This document shows positions 12,800 through 23,342 of a stretch of DNA of 64,000 nt, piece by piece (within the stretch, counting starts at the first letter, position 1; every line of letters begins with the position of its first letter). Source of the stretch: Chaunax sp. Z400 (taxonomy: Eukaryota; Chordata; Actinopteri; Lophiiformes; Chaunacidae); NCBI GenBank assembly GCA_037577475.1, contig CM075195.1, forward strand, positions 25,315,399 to 25,379,398. Reading direction: 5' to 3'. A program made the translations under genes and the position numbers. The notes beneath the pieces are model-generated. The model made no database searches. It had not been told where the DNA came from and saw nothing but the letters and a program-made list of their open reading frames with translations.

Positions 12800-13460
12800 A
12801 TTAAATAGAATACATAAAACCAAGCAAAAGACAACATTTTTAAAAGTAGTGCAGACGTCAAAGGCAAGGCACAGTGAGTTTCATGTAACCTGATAGTTAA
12901 ATGCTAAGTGAGCTGACCTCCCGGATATCTATAGGTAGTGTGTTGCATAGTTTGGGAACATAATTGACAAAAGCTGCATCCCCGATTTTCTTTTGACTGC
13001 AGAAAACCTCCAATAAACCAGCATCAGATCATCAGAGTGGTCTTGAAGGTGAATTGTGAAGTAGGGATTTAGCAATGTAGCTTGGTGCTAGCCCATTGAG
13101 AGGAGGAGGAGCTTAAAGTCAAATCTAGATTTAACAGGGATCCCATGCAGGGCTGCTAAAACTGGATGAATGTGCTCTCTCTTCTTGGTTCTGGTTAACA
13201 CACGAGCTGCAGAGTTCTGAATAAACTGAAGTTTCTCAGACCAATAAATGGTGCCTTAGAGTAATCAACAATAATAAAGGCATGAATCAGCATCAGCAAT
13301 TTTTCAGCAGCTCTCTGATTTATAAATGGTTGTATTATAGCTTTGTTTCAAAGATAGAAAAACAATGTGTTCGTCACCTTGTCAGTTTGAATCTAAGATA
13401 ACACCAAGACTTGTAACCTCATGTTATTAAACAGTAGCTGGGTGTTTTGTCCTTACTATA
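12800..13460. repeat. Old dispersed repeat, class undetermined
   Basis: The order of motifs parallels a repeat seen widely in fish genomes. They are GTGTTGCATAGTTTGGGAAC, CCCATGCAGGGCTGCT, CACGAGCTGCAGAGTTCTGA, CTTAGAGTAATCAACAATAA and AACACCAAGACTTGTAAC. It is heavily mutated and has no open frame. I cannot assign it to a LINE, Helitron or DNA element. Confidence 0.4.
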
Positions 13461-13680
13461 ATCAGTGGTCAGAGACAGAGGGTGTCCTACATTCTACAGA
13501 CTGAAAAGCACACTGACAGATTATGATGTGTGATTAGGGCTATATAAATAAAATCAACTTGAATACCACAGCATATCTCAGAGGCACAACTTGTAGCACA
13601 GGGAAATGTGTGTAGCATTGATTCATTCATGTCCCTCTGTGTGTCAGAGATGCATAAAGAGACAGATACATAGGCAAAGG

Positions 13681-13708
13681 ACACACACACACACACACAC
13701 ACACACAG
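13681..13708. repeat. (CA)n microsatellite
   Basis: Fourteen CA units. Confidence 0.95.
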
Positions 13709-13709
13709 C

Positions 13710-15060
13710 GGGTTTCATAGTCTGTCAGACAAGCAGGAAGGGGCTCAATTATGGTAGTAATGATCCTGCTATGAATAAACCAGTTGGAGGAAGTAGAGTT
13801 CCCATTAGGCTTCCCTCCTCAGGCTATTAATAACCAGAGAACTAATGCCTCCTCCACAATCAATACCCACACCCACTAAGACATGGTTAAAGACACACTC
13901 AGCGTTGGAGCTTGTATCACATATTGAGTGCATATTACTTCATTTTCAGCTCCTTTTGTAAAGTATGATGGCGATGAAAGGTGTCATATTAACTTAGATA
14001 TTTTTGCCGTCTCAGGAGTAACAGTTGGAGAATGAAGACATTAGGATGTGGCTTGAAGAGACGATCACTTCACGGAAAAGAGAGTGAAGAGCGGGAGGAT
14101 GGCAACCCTCACGTGATCCAGCCATGTTGAATTCTTTACTCTCCAAATAAGGATCAAATCAAATCAAATGAAACTTTTATTTCATGCAGGATTTTAGGAC
14201 AACTTGACACATCAATCCCCAGTTTGTTAAATCTGGAGATGATGTTACAGTAGGTATGCAAAACTATTGAACAGCAGGTGGAGATTATCGTTGGATGATT
14301 CAAAACTATGGATTAAACTCAATTTAATTTATATCAAATAAATAAACGTGTATGCTCCATGATGATGGTCGTTTTGAGTATGCCATCCAGGTACTCATAG
14401 TATATTGTATTTGCATACTTAGTAGTGTGAACACACTTACACACTCAACTGAACAGGCTGAGTATAGAAGTAAACAGTTTGAGACACAGCAAATAACCAG
14501 TGAAATAGTACAAAGTTCATACATGTCCTTGTGAAATATGCAGTGCTCAGATTGGCCACGTGAGAATTATCAGGGTTAGTCAATTAACCATAGTAGTAAC
14601 AGCTAGGCAGCTGAGAACCTGCTAGCAATTGCAATCATGAACAAAATAGCTCTCTGAGCTACCATTAGCTAACTTCTTTGCTGAACGGGTCAATAAGTTT
14701 GCAGAAATTTGTGCCACTGACTGCAGGAATCAGTGGTACAAATATCTTTTAGTGCATACCTGACGAGAAAATTACATCACACTATCTCTGCGTGTGTTGT
14801 GATCTGAGTATCTCTATTCTGTTTTGTCCATTGAATTAATGGATTTTGTTGTATAAAATTTGAAATGCTGGTGTGACTGGGCCTTTGCAGTTCGCCTCTC
14901 TACATAAGGGGCCTGTATACTTCCTGTACTGAATGCACCTGTGAATGGATGCAATTCATTGGATCCTAGCTTTCATATTTTACTGTTTATGCAATTTAGT
15001 GTGTTGTTCTCCATTCTTAAGATGTGCCTTCTAAATTAAAACCATGCCAACTGTTTCACT
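13710..15060. other. Intergenic DNA, nothing recognised
   Basis: Ordinary AT-rich sequence with no exon, RNA gene or clear element. Confidence 0.45.
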
Positions 15061-15061
15061 T

Positions 15062-15541
15062 AAGCCACGTTTCCACTATGTGGTTCCGCCTCGACACGAC
15101 TCTACTTGCCTATTTTGCTTTTCTATAAGGTAAAGGTACCTGGTACCTACTTTTTAGGCATCACCTCCGCTGAGGTTCCAAGAGAGCTGAGCAGGTACTA
15201 GAAAGTGATGTGAAAAACAGCACAACGCTGATTGGTCTGAGAGAATCGTCACTGCGTCATCAATACCTGACACGCACAGAATATCCTGCACGGCACAAAC
15301 CCACACCTGCCATTTTTAAACAGCCAAAAGCTTCTTCAGCGGCCATAATTGTTTTATAGTGGCTGCTATACTGAGGAGGTGCAGACATTACTGTCTTTGA
15401 TAGCTGATGAGAGGATCATGAGAGGTGGAGGAGAATGCTGCATCACCATGACGACCAGGTGGTACTATCCTCTAATGGAAAACGACCTGATGCTAAAGCT
15501 GAGTCGAGTCGAGCTGGTACCACGTAGTGGAAACACAGCTT
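15062..15541. mobile_element. 480-bp TIR element (MITE)
   Basis: The left end, AAGCCACGTTTCCACTATGT, and the reverse complement of the right end, AAGCTGTGTTTCCACTACGT, agree over about 35 bp. They continue into CCNNCTCGAC. This GTTTCCACTA...CTCGAC terminus belongs to an abundant fish MITE family, probably PIF/Harbinger-like. The inside is non-coding and no clear target duplication was seen. Confidence 0.75.
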
Positions 15542-15544
15542 CAG

Positions 15545-18500
15545 TAGTAGAACTGTTACCAGGGTTCATACGTCTTCATGAACTGAGGATACACAGCATA
15601 TTAACTTTAGTGTAAAATTGTAATTTTCAAGTTGCATCAAGTCACAATGACTTGATCACCCGAGGAGAGTGGGGCTGATAGAACATGGAGCTTTCAGCAG
15701 GAAAAGAAAGCTGACGGCACATGGACGGTCAAATTCATCAAGCTGATCACCAATGGTTTGTTTCACAGCACCGTCTCACTCAGCTGAAATCAAGAAGACT
15801 CCCCCAGGGCTGTTACCAGATATCATGGCTTGTCAGACAGAAAGGAAGAGCGACAGATGTGTGGATCAATACAATAGTGCGCCTCCAAATTGAATTTTCT
15901 CAACAAGAGAAAGACAGAATTTGTCAATGTGTAGCACAGATCCAGGCTTGGTGGTGCTAGATGTTTCTAAGCCTTGTGGGAGAGATCCCATGAAAAAGCT
16001 TCCATTGTTATCTGGTTAACTCAATAATCTTCAGCTTGAGGAACTCTCATCTTTCTGGGTATGCCATATTTATTATTAGAAGCCAGCGAGTGCATGGTTA
16101 AAGGGGTTGACTTTGTGTGAATGAGTGGACCCTTAAGCCTTCTGAAGTGGGATTGGTTTCTAGATAGAGGGGGGGGGGAGAAATGGGTGAGGCACAGGAG
16201 AGGCGCCGTGACATTATCCATCCACCCATCCAGCACTAATCCCTTACCGGCCGCTACACGCGTCACACAATCCTCCAGCTCTTCATACTCCAAAACAACA
16301 AAAGGCCTCAGAGACAAAGAATGAAACAGAACCAGGATCAGCGTTTGATCACAACACTTTCAAATTGTGTAATTTAAGATGCAACCCACTCTCCACCTTT
16401 TTTTATTCCACAGACAAAAAAACCCAACATAAAGGTATGTCTCATTAGTTGTGTCTATCTTTAAGATGGAATTCAGTCAGGTTTCAAAGCTGTTTGATAA
16501 TGAGACAGTGACTGTCGCCAGCTTGGCACAATGTCCTGCTAAGTGTGTGTGTGTGGGTGTGTGTGTTTAGGTGTGTGTGTGTGTGTCTAGGGAGTTTGTC
16601 CATTATCAGCCCACAGCTGAAGCACATTAGAGAGATGAGGAAGAGAAAGAAGAGATGATAAGGCTCACAGAGTTTAAGACAAACCCAACTGTCAGCTGTT
16701 GGGAAAGGACACACACATGCACACAAACGCATGCACTCACACACACTCAACACAAAGACTTGAAGAGAAACGTGTTTTCACCACTTGAGTTCATTCTCTT
16801 CTAAGATTAACTACAGCAGTACGGATGGCAGTATTGTGTTTTTTCTGTATGGCAGAGATGAACTGACACACACTCAGGCAGCACAGACCTCCAGTGGGCC
16901 CTGGTTTTAGTCCAGCAGGCACCAATTTTGGAAGATGTCTAAAAAAAAATGGATGCAGGAGATGCATCCATAGGATGCATTCCTATATGGTCTGATGTAA
17001 ACAGATGTGTATGAATATGGACTCTGTCTGTGGATCACGAGCTGTCATTCATATTAACCATTTAGGTCAGACAGTCACACCCTCCCTCACTGGAGCCTCG
17101 ACTCTAGCTGGAAAAACAGGAATTCAAATGGGAAAGATTGGAGGGAGTAGTTCAGAGAATAAAACGTTGACCCTTCTGTTTATTTCTGTTTGATTTACAA
17201 GTTTTCTCTTTGAAAAATGTCGTTCATTTCATCTGTTTGTCACAAGGTTCCATGGTTTTGTTCACACATGGCATCTGAACACATTTTGGGTGTTTCCTTG
17301 AACACCTGTACACCCGTGGTGTTCCCGGTCAAAAATGACGGAGAAATAAGAGTTCAAGCACATTCCCACACTCACTTTCCCACCCCCCCACATGCAGGTG
17401 TCTCTCAGCAGACACACACACCCCACGCCCCTTTTTGGTTTCCATGGCAACCCCCACGGGAACCTATCCCCAATAGAATTTTTACAACCACAATATTTCT
17501 CATAGCTCTGGTATGTAAAGCTTTTTTTGAGACCTTGCTTACAGTTCATTCTGTGGCAGCATGATGATGGCTAAGTGATTTAGGGGATTTGGATTTTTGT
17601 TTGAAGATGCTCCTCTCAAAGGATCAAAGTTGGGATTGGTTTGACATAAAAAGCTCAGCTGAGTCAGGAGCTCTTTCATAAACACACACAGTAGGCTACA
17701 CATCACTACCACACATACACACTCACAGCACTATACAACTACACATTTGAATGAGTCAAAGACAACCAAGATATCAGAGATATCATTTTTGGAACCATTT
17801 TTCATGTTATAACTGTTGTATAAGGATGCACACAAAACCTGAAATATTACAGCTAAGAGACAAATACTGACGTATTTCCCTACATCACTTCTTTTTGTGG
17901 ACCGGTCTATTCTCCTTTACTTTTACACTCATGTGCATTAATCATAGAGTCTGACAAACCGCTGCTCTTTTCATTAAACCTGCCATTACCAAATATGCAG
18001 TAAGAGCACTTATTCCAGATGTTACCTCCTGACAAATCTGGGCATGATCCACAATGGACAATTATAAAAACATAATTTTCCACACAATAGTTTTCCCAAA
18101 ACTCAAAGCCCCTTTTCTGAAACTTTACAGTTTTTGCTTAGAAATAGTACAGGATTGCAATATTAAGTTCTTGGTCAGAAGTATTTCTTGATGTCCAGTC
18201 CATTTGGGTGGGGAAGGTGATAAAATAATTACCTTATGTAATTTTCTGACTGATCACTGCAAGTCATACAAACATAATATTTTTTATGGATGATAGTATC
18301 ATATTATTGTCAAGAGCCATTGGAGCTTGATGCTACAACAGATGCCAACCTTGCAATGGTTAAAGTATGGTTACATAAGCTTTCTGATCAATTAAACTTT
18401 TAAATTTCAGGCCAGACAAAAATGTCTTGTTTCCAATGTATATTCTGAGCAGAAACATAAGAACCTCTAAATGTTGCATCAAGGCTTTACTCTGTTATTG

Positions 18501-18700
18501 GTCAGTATTGACAGATTGACTTCCATCTTTTCTTACATCTCCGTATGTATACGTAGCATATTAGGTAAAATCACTTGCTGCAAGCTAACACAATACCGAA
18601 GGTACTCCTTATTTTAAAGACAGAGACTGACAGGATTCATCATTATGTTTTTATCTTGTTTTTATTTACAATTATATAATTCTAAATAAAGTTATATAAA
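15545..18700. other. Intergenic DNA with a GT-rich microsatellite
   Basis: No gene seen downstream of the poly(A) polymerase. An interrupted GT repeat lies at 16542-16587 and a run of nine G at about 16,170. Confidence 0.5.
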
Positions 18701-18704
18701 AAAG

Positions 18705-19013
18705 AGCAGGTCTAGACCAACTCTTTATTCTAGAGACCAACATTCCCCCATGAGCAAGCACTTGGCGACAGTGGCGACGAAAAACTGCCTTTTTTAAAAA
18801 GGCAGAAACATCGAGCAGATCCGAGACTCATGGGGAGCGGTTCTCTGCTTTGACCGGTTGGGGTGAGAGAGATAGAGAGAGAGAGAGGTTGGGAGAGAGG
18901 GAGAGGGAGAGAGAGAGGGAGAGAACATTTATACACATGTATATACAATTTACCAAAGGATACCTGGATGGAGGTTGTCCTCTCGGCTACAACAGTCAGT
19001 GCCACTGCGTCGT
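18705..19013 (-). other. 3' UTR of the poly(A) polymerase gene with poly(A) signal
   Basis: Minus-strand sequence after the stop codon contains a long CT tract (the plus-strand GA run at 18864-18924). It reaches an AATAAA at 18729-18724, so cleavage near 18,700-18,715 is likely. A second AATAAA lies at 18666-18661. An optional GT (CCAG/GTATCC) near 18,963 could splice within the UTR. The end is inferred, not proven. Confidence 0.5.
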
Positions 19014-19019
19014 TTATGT
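19014..19019 (-). CDS. Poly(A) polymerase exon 12: last codon and stop
   Basis: After the TTTTACAACAG acceptor the frame reads one Thr codon and TAA, so the protein ends a residue or two past its C-terminal motif, as in relatives. The rest of the exon is 3' UTR. Confidence 0.65.
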   Translation of the reverse strand, partial: T

Positions 19020-22000
19020 CTGTTGTAAAAGAAAGAAGAAAAAACAGGGTTATAAACCTTACAAGTTCATAGAGAAGCATGTGACATCTTTTGGGTAGGA
19101 ATGGTAGGAGAGAAGGCGCGTGTGCAGCTAGAGAGAACTTAGAGGATTCTATTCTTTATTCTGTGCTGTACCTGACGACATAGATGGAGCTTAATGGCCC
19201 GTTTCACACTAGCGACGGTCATGATGTTGCAGGAGGGCAAATCTGACAGCTCAGCAGTGGGCATACTCTGAAAGGGAAGGAGGAGACGGTGAGGTCAGTC
19301 CCAGAATAGGAAGATATTTACATCAGTTTAACAGTGTATGTTAACTTAATAGAACACATTCGAAGATAGTTTAGCATACCAGCTCAAGTTTCACTTCTGT
19401 GCCTGGTGTCTCATGCCCAGTAGCACCAGGTCTCCCAGTGCTTTTTGAGCTCACAGTGGGAGACGGGCTGTGGCTGAGAGAGACACCTGCGTAGGTCTCT
19501 TTGCATGAAGTGTCCTCAGTCTCCCGAACTGGTTCCTCACTGACTTTCAGCTTCGGTGAAGGAACTGGATCGGGAGGAAGACGCCTCTTTGCTGCCCCTG
19601 GTCTCCTGGGTGGTGTGAAGGGTCGTCTGGCAATGGTCGTCTCATCACTTGAGCCCTCTGTCACAGACTGTTCAGAACAAAGAAAATGTTATTTTATTAT
19701 TTTATTTTATTATATAACAACTTAGGTTCGGATCTAATGTGATACTGAATTGACTGGCGTGATTTTATATTTGTAGCCTGAAATCCTGATAGAAATCTGG
19801 CTGATGCCTTACCCTTGGATCCCAAAACGGGAGGTTGAAGTTGAGGTCCTGTACTGTCCGCAGACGAATCGGGATCGGCCACTCCCTGACACAAAACACA
19901 AGATTTTCACATCAGCTGATCCTCATTTAACACTTTTACAAAGCATTCAGCATTCACATGCAGCTACATTCTCACAGAGGAAGATAACGAATCAGGACTA
20001 AATACACAATGTGCATTACATGTAAGTGAGTTCTGTTAAATAAAATTACAGTCTGTACATAGAGAGCAAGCCTGAATGGGCAGACCTTTAATGGAAACAA
20101 GACTATGATCAATTAATGTGACTCTGACTATGCTGGATCTCAGAGTCAGGTGACTTTTATGAAAACTATTCTAATATTCTTTTCATTCCACAAAGACATC
20201 AGAAATGGACAACTCACCACATGGCGTAGACCTTGAAGAATTTTACCATCAAGGTAGATGCTGTGGCGTTTGGATATACCTGGCAGATTCTGGCCACCAG
20301 TATTGCCCATGATACCCCACCCAAGAAGCCCAGCATGTTTGAATAGATGTTGCGTCCTGGAGAGGAAGAAGAGGATGAGAAAAACCATTTAGATCTCTAG
20401 TTCACAATGTGACCTAATAGTAACAGTGACATGTAGACCTGTTTTCACCGAAGGTCACGCGGCAGTCAGCCATTTTTTGTGTACATATGTAACTATCAGT
20501 TAATGAAGGGGCAGGCTCAAAATATTCATACACCGGTTTCTTGAGTGACTAGTAAGCTTAAGTAGTTGTGTGTGTTCCACTTACGTTTGGCCCACAGCTT
20601 GATGGCTCTCAGGACCAGCCTAAAGGTGTCAGCATTGGGAACGAGTCGGAGGATCTCTGCTGTCACTCTGTAGCCTAAGAAACACAATGAGACAAAGATG
20701 AATACAGAAAGTCACAGCGAAAAGACACACAAAATGGTCATACGTCACAAAAACATTCCTGACGAGTACAGCTGTCACATACTAATACTGCAGTTGTGTT
20801 CTTTAATCTGATGCTTACCATTGAGACTCCTGGCAGACTGTTTATCCATGTCCTTCAGGAGCTGATCATTGAGGACATTTAGACGTTCTGGAATGCTCCT
20901 ATACTCCACTTTTGCATAGAGAACGTCCATCTAGAAAGTAACGGGAGCACAGAAACCATTATTAAGACATGCAGCACAAACTTTAATGTAGCGTTCTGCA
21001 GACAGGAGAGTTGTTACTGGTTTCTCTAGCCATCTTACCTCAATCCCATCAAAGCTCATCTTGATTATTGGGACAAACGCCTCTTTGATGGCCTAAAGAC
21101 ACAAATATAGTCAGTCAGATAAATGTCCTTTAACTAGTATGAAGAATATAGTATGATATTACATAATGAACCACTCATATGGCTTACCCGTATGTCAGTG
21201 ACCTCCTTCTGGGCTGCAAGCTTCTGAAAGAAGGAGGTGAAGAACTCCTCCCTCTCCAAAAATCCAGGTCCCACACACACAACATCAATATCAGCACCTG
21301 TCAAAGAAGCACAGATTCATATGAGAGGAACGTCTCCATCATTATCTGAACCACTATCTTCACCATGAACATTCAGAGGAGGGAACCACCACTCAAAGAA
21401 CCTCTGCTGTGTGTCTCCAATAAAAGGCTGGTAAATGTATCACACATCCCCTTCACATATACTGACCTACTGTGACTGAACAAAGTTTGATCACATATTA
21501 TGAACCACATTAGTTTAAGTCATGAACCACAGTGATATAAGCTGCCACAGTCCTGATACTTAAAGTCAAGGATAGAAAAACTCACCTTTTGAGTCGACGC
21601 CCAGAAGATAGGAGCCGAAAGGCAGAACCTTTCCTCCGACTTTGTCCGTGACTGTTTCAGGTACATTCTAAATTTAAAAAGTAAAGGAATCAAATGCGTT
21701 ATCTTTGTAATAACATGTTTTCAGTGACTTTTGACACAACAATGTATATAAAAAGGATGTCTTACCATTGATATGCACATCTCCTTGAGCCACTCCTTGA
21801 ATAGTGACTCAAGCTTTTTGATAACGTCCTCCCTGCAAAGAAGACACAAAGAGCATTTTCACATATTGTTATTTCTCTGCAGCAAAGCTAGCAAAGCTGT
21901 GGTCCCTCCACTTCTGCTCTAACACTGAGTCAGAAATATAATCAAACTTTTTTCCAAGCTCTGACAATCAGAGCTGTAATGATTAGTCCACTAATCGATT

Positions 22001-23342
22001 AGCCACATATTAATCAACAACAATTCTAATAAACTAATATGAAAATATCCTAAGTTTTTGTACTCAGCCTGTCAAATTGAATAAGCCATAGTTTCTATTG
22101 AATATATTTAGGAGTGAACAAAACAAGACACTTGAAGACGTCCTCTTAGGCTTTGGGAAAAACGTGATCCACACTTTTCACCATTTTTTTTTTTTTTTAC
22201 ATTTTATGGACCAAATAACTGATCGACTAATCGAGAAAATCAACGATAAGTAATTGTTCGTTGCAGCCCTTATGACAAAATGAAAATAATGAACACCTTT
22301 GTATACAGGCTGGAATCTAACTGCATGAATCATAAATCCTGTTTTACCAATAGTCATAGTTGTAGGAATTTTTGATCAATATTTAAAGCAGGTCAAGCTA
22401 CAGCAGTTCATGCTCTATAAAGTACAGTGTGTAAAAACAAATCAAGTCAAGTCGACATAATTCAGAGTAAAATGTACAATACACTCCATCAATACATGTA
22501 GTACAAAATATGCACTAAATAATTTGTTTTTAACAAATAGGGTCAAACAGAGCATTTTCAGTGTGTAATATCCTACAACAAAGTACACACACGTCTTCAT
22601 TAAGAACATCAAAACATCACAAATAAATCTCTGCCTTCTTTGGAGCCATGATTGAATAATTACAAAAGGTTTTAGTAGCAGCTCTATGTTCAAAATATCA
22701 AAAAGATCAACAATTACATAGAAACTAGTGAAGAAGCTCTTTGAGTATACTCACTCGCGACCATCACTAATAGAAACTGGGTGAAATGATCATATTTTAC
22801 AAAGTGCTGTGCATGTTGGTGTATTCTGTGTGTGACAATCCACATTTTCATCTGTGTCCACCTGAATACATACTTGTACTTTCCAAAGAAGTCTGGCTAC
22901 GTTTTTGTACTCAGCCTGTCAAATTGAATAAGCCATAGTTTCTATTTAATATATTTAGGAGTGAACAAAACAAGACACTTGAAGACGTCCTCTTAGGCTT
23001 TGGGAAAAACGTGATCCACACTTTTCACCATTTTTTTTTTTACATTTTATGGACCAAATAACTGATCGACTAATCGAGAAAATCAACGATAAGTAATTGT
23101 TCGTTGCAGCCCTTATGACAAAATGAAAATAATGAACTTTAAAAAGGTGTATCTTACCTGTGTTTAACCTCGGTGTCGCTCTCAAACACACCGTAGTCCG
23201 TCAGACTCTCCATCAGCTGTCTGGTCCGGGTCAACTCAGCCTCCTCAGGCAGATCCTCGCTGATCAGAGGGGAGATCCCGTAACAGGTGAGGAAGAGTGG
23301 GGCAGGTGGAGCCTGGCTCTTAATTGAACTGAGAAGGAACAT
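19014..23342 (-). CDS. Compact canonical poly(A) polymerase, RNA-binding domain missing (12 exons)
   Basis: Template-independent nuclear poly(A) polymerase of the PAPOLA/PAPOLG family, expected to add adenosines to cleaved mRNA 3' ends. Exons on the minus strand: 23342-23158, 21832-21766, 21667-21586, 21297-21188, 21092-21039, 20930-20819, 20674-20585, 20356-20218, 19885-19813, 19667-19380, 19267-19172, 19019-19014 (stop). All introns are GT-AG and phases agree, giving 433 residues against roughly 740 in PAPOLA. Residues 1-304 align with mammalian PAPOLA at a constant offset of one: FGSY at 101-104, GADID at 112-116, Asp168, Lys229, Tyr238 and WDPR at 301-304. Residues 305-400 are Ser/Pro/basic and 401-433 match the family C-terminus. 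The rest of the central domain and the RNA-binding domain are absent. Family call is firm; which paralogue is not, because it is strongly diverged. Start Met is chosen because the N-terminus then has the family's length. Confidence 0.9.
19172..19267 (-). CDS. Poly(A) polymerase exon 11: conserved C-terminal motif
   Basis: Codes for residues 401-432. AELSDLPS and VKRAIKLHL parallel TDLSDIPA and IKNSIKLRL at the extreme C-terminus of mammalian PAPOLA. This is good evidence that the gene ends as the family does and that exons 10 and 11 belong to it. Confidence 0.82.
19380..19667 (-). CDS. Poly(A) polymerase exon 10: Ser/Pro/basic tail
   Basis: A 96-codon phase-0 exon (residues 305-400). It is rich in Ser, Thr, Pro, Arg and Lys, with RRPFTPPRRPGAAKRRLPP as a plausible nuclear localisation signal. 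It has no resemblance to the RNA-binding domain and looks like the low-complexity regulatory tail of PAPOLA. Acceptor GAACAG and donor GTATGC are usable. It directly follows exon 9. Confidence 0.75.
19813..19885 (-). CDS. Poly(A) polymerase exon 9: last family-like central-domain exon
   Basis: Codes for residues 280-304, starting WEWPIPIRL and ending LPFWDPR, the conserved motif at the end of the matching PAPOLA segment (residue 303). It ends in phase 0. In PAPOLA the next residues carry the adenine-contacting Thr317. Here the next exon does not, and the intron between is only 145 bp. Confidence 0.92.
20218..20356 (-). CDS. Poly(A) polymerase exon 8: central-domain ATP contacts
   Basis: Codes for residues 234-279 and contains NIYSNMLGFLGGVSWA. 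Tyr238, Gly247 and Val248 align with ATP-contacting PAPOLA Tyr237, Gly246 and Val247. This is the best-conserved exon in the gene. Confidence 0.94.
20585..20674 (-). CDS. Poly(A) polymerase exon 7: start of the central domain
   Basis: Codes for residues 205-233, from YRVTAEILRLVPNAD to LRAIKLWAK. Lys229 aligns with PAPOLA Lys228, an ATP contact. Very strong family match. Confidence 0.93.
20819..20930 (-). CDS. Poly(A) polymerase exon 6: third catalytic aspartate
   Basis: Codes for residues 167-203. It opens MDVLYAKV, where Asp168 matches PAPOLA Asp167 and completes the triad. It ends at ARSLNG, matching IRSLNGCRV. The middle of the exon is the most diverged part of the catalytic region. Confidence 0.9.
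21039..21092 (-). CDS. Poly(A) polymerase exon 5
   Basis: An 18-codon exon for residues 149-166, AIKEAFVPIIKMSFDGIE. It is nearly the same as the AVEEAFVPVIKLCFDGIE segment of PAPOLA and leads into the third catalytic aspartate. Confidence 0.92.
21188..21297 (-). CDS. Poly(A) polymerase exon 4: first two catalytic aspartates
   Basis: Codes for residues 112-148 and begins GADIDVVCVGP. Asp114 and Asp116 correspond to the metal-binding Asp113 and Asp115 of mammalian PAPOLA. It continues into the FFTSFFQKL helix. Acceptor ACAG/G and donor CGG/GTAAG are both canonical. Confidence 0.92.
21586..21667 (-). CDS. Poly(A) polymerase exon 3: GS motif of the nucleotidyltransferase
   Basis: Codes for residues 85-111 and contains VGGKVLPFGSYLLGVDSK. 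The Gly102-Ser103 pair is the nucleotidyltransferase GS signature that contacts the nucleotide phosphates. Leu105 and Asp109 replace the usual Arg and His of GSYRLGVH. The exon ends one base into the Gly112 codon. Confidence 0.9.
21766..21832 (-). CDS. Poly(A) polymerase exon 2
   Basis: Codes for residues 62-84. The stretch KLESLFKEWLKE corresponds to the KLNNLVKEWIRE helix of PAPOLA. It is bounded by a CTTTGCAG acceptor and a GTAAGA donor and ends in phase 0. Intron 1 upstream, 1,325 bp, is the largest in the gene and carries the transposon copies listed separately. Confidence 0.88.
21968..22270. mobile_element. hAT-type MITE in intron 1
   Basis: A 303-bp element whose ends read TCAGAGCTGTAATGATTAGT and, on the other strand, AGGGCTGCAACGAACAATTA. 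These are imperfect terminal inverted repeats with internal TAATCGATTAG/CTAATCGAG motifs typical of a very common fish MITE. It is flanked by TCTGACAA (21960-21967) and TATGACAA (22271-22278). That 8-bp target duplication with one mismatch supports a hAT origin. No coding capacity. Confidence 0.7.
22901..23137. repeat. Direct duplicate of 22054-22294 (partial MITE plus its flank)
   Basis: About 237 bp nearly identical to 22054-22294. Differences are mainly the length of a T run and one or two bases. The copy carries the right three-quarters of the MITE, its right target duplication and 16 bp of the unique flank beyond. It is therefore a local segmental duplication, not a second insertion. It stops 21 bp from the exon 1 splice donor. 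Confidence 0.85.
23158..23342 (-). CDS. Poly(A) polymerase exon 1: N-terminus
   Basis: Codes for residues 1-61 plus two bases of codon 62. It contains CYGISPLIS and YGVFE, matching the YGITSPIS and FGVFE motifs at the start of canonical poly(A) polymerases. The donor is CACAG/GTAAGA. A pyrimidine-rich TTCCTTCTCAG lies just inside the open frame after the ATG. It could act as an acceptor for an unseen upstream exon, which would replace the first few residues. Confidence 0.85.

Noticed and set aside
18730..19080. 116-codon minus-strand open frame at the gene's 3' end
   Set aside because: It overlaps the last intron and the 3' UTR and is inflated by the CT tract. The spliced frame stops at 19014.
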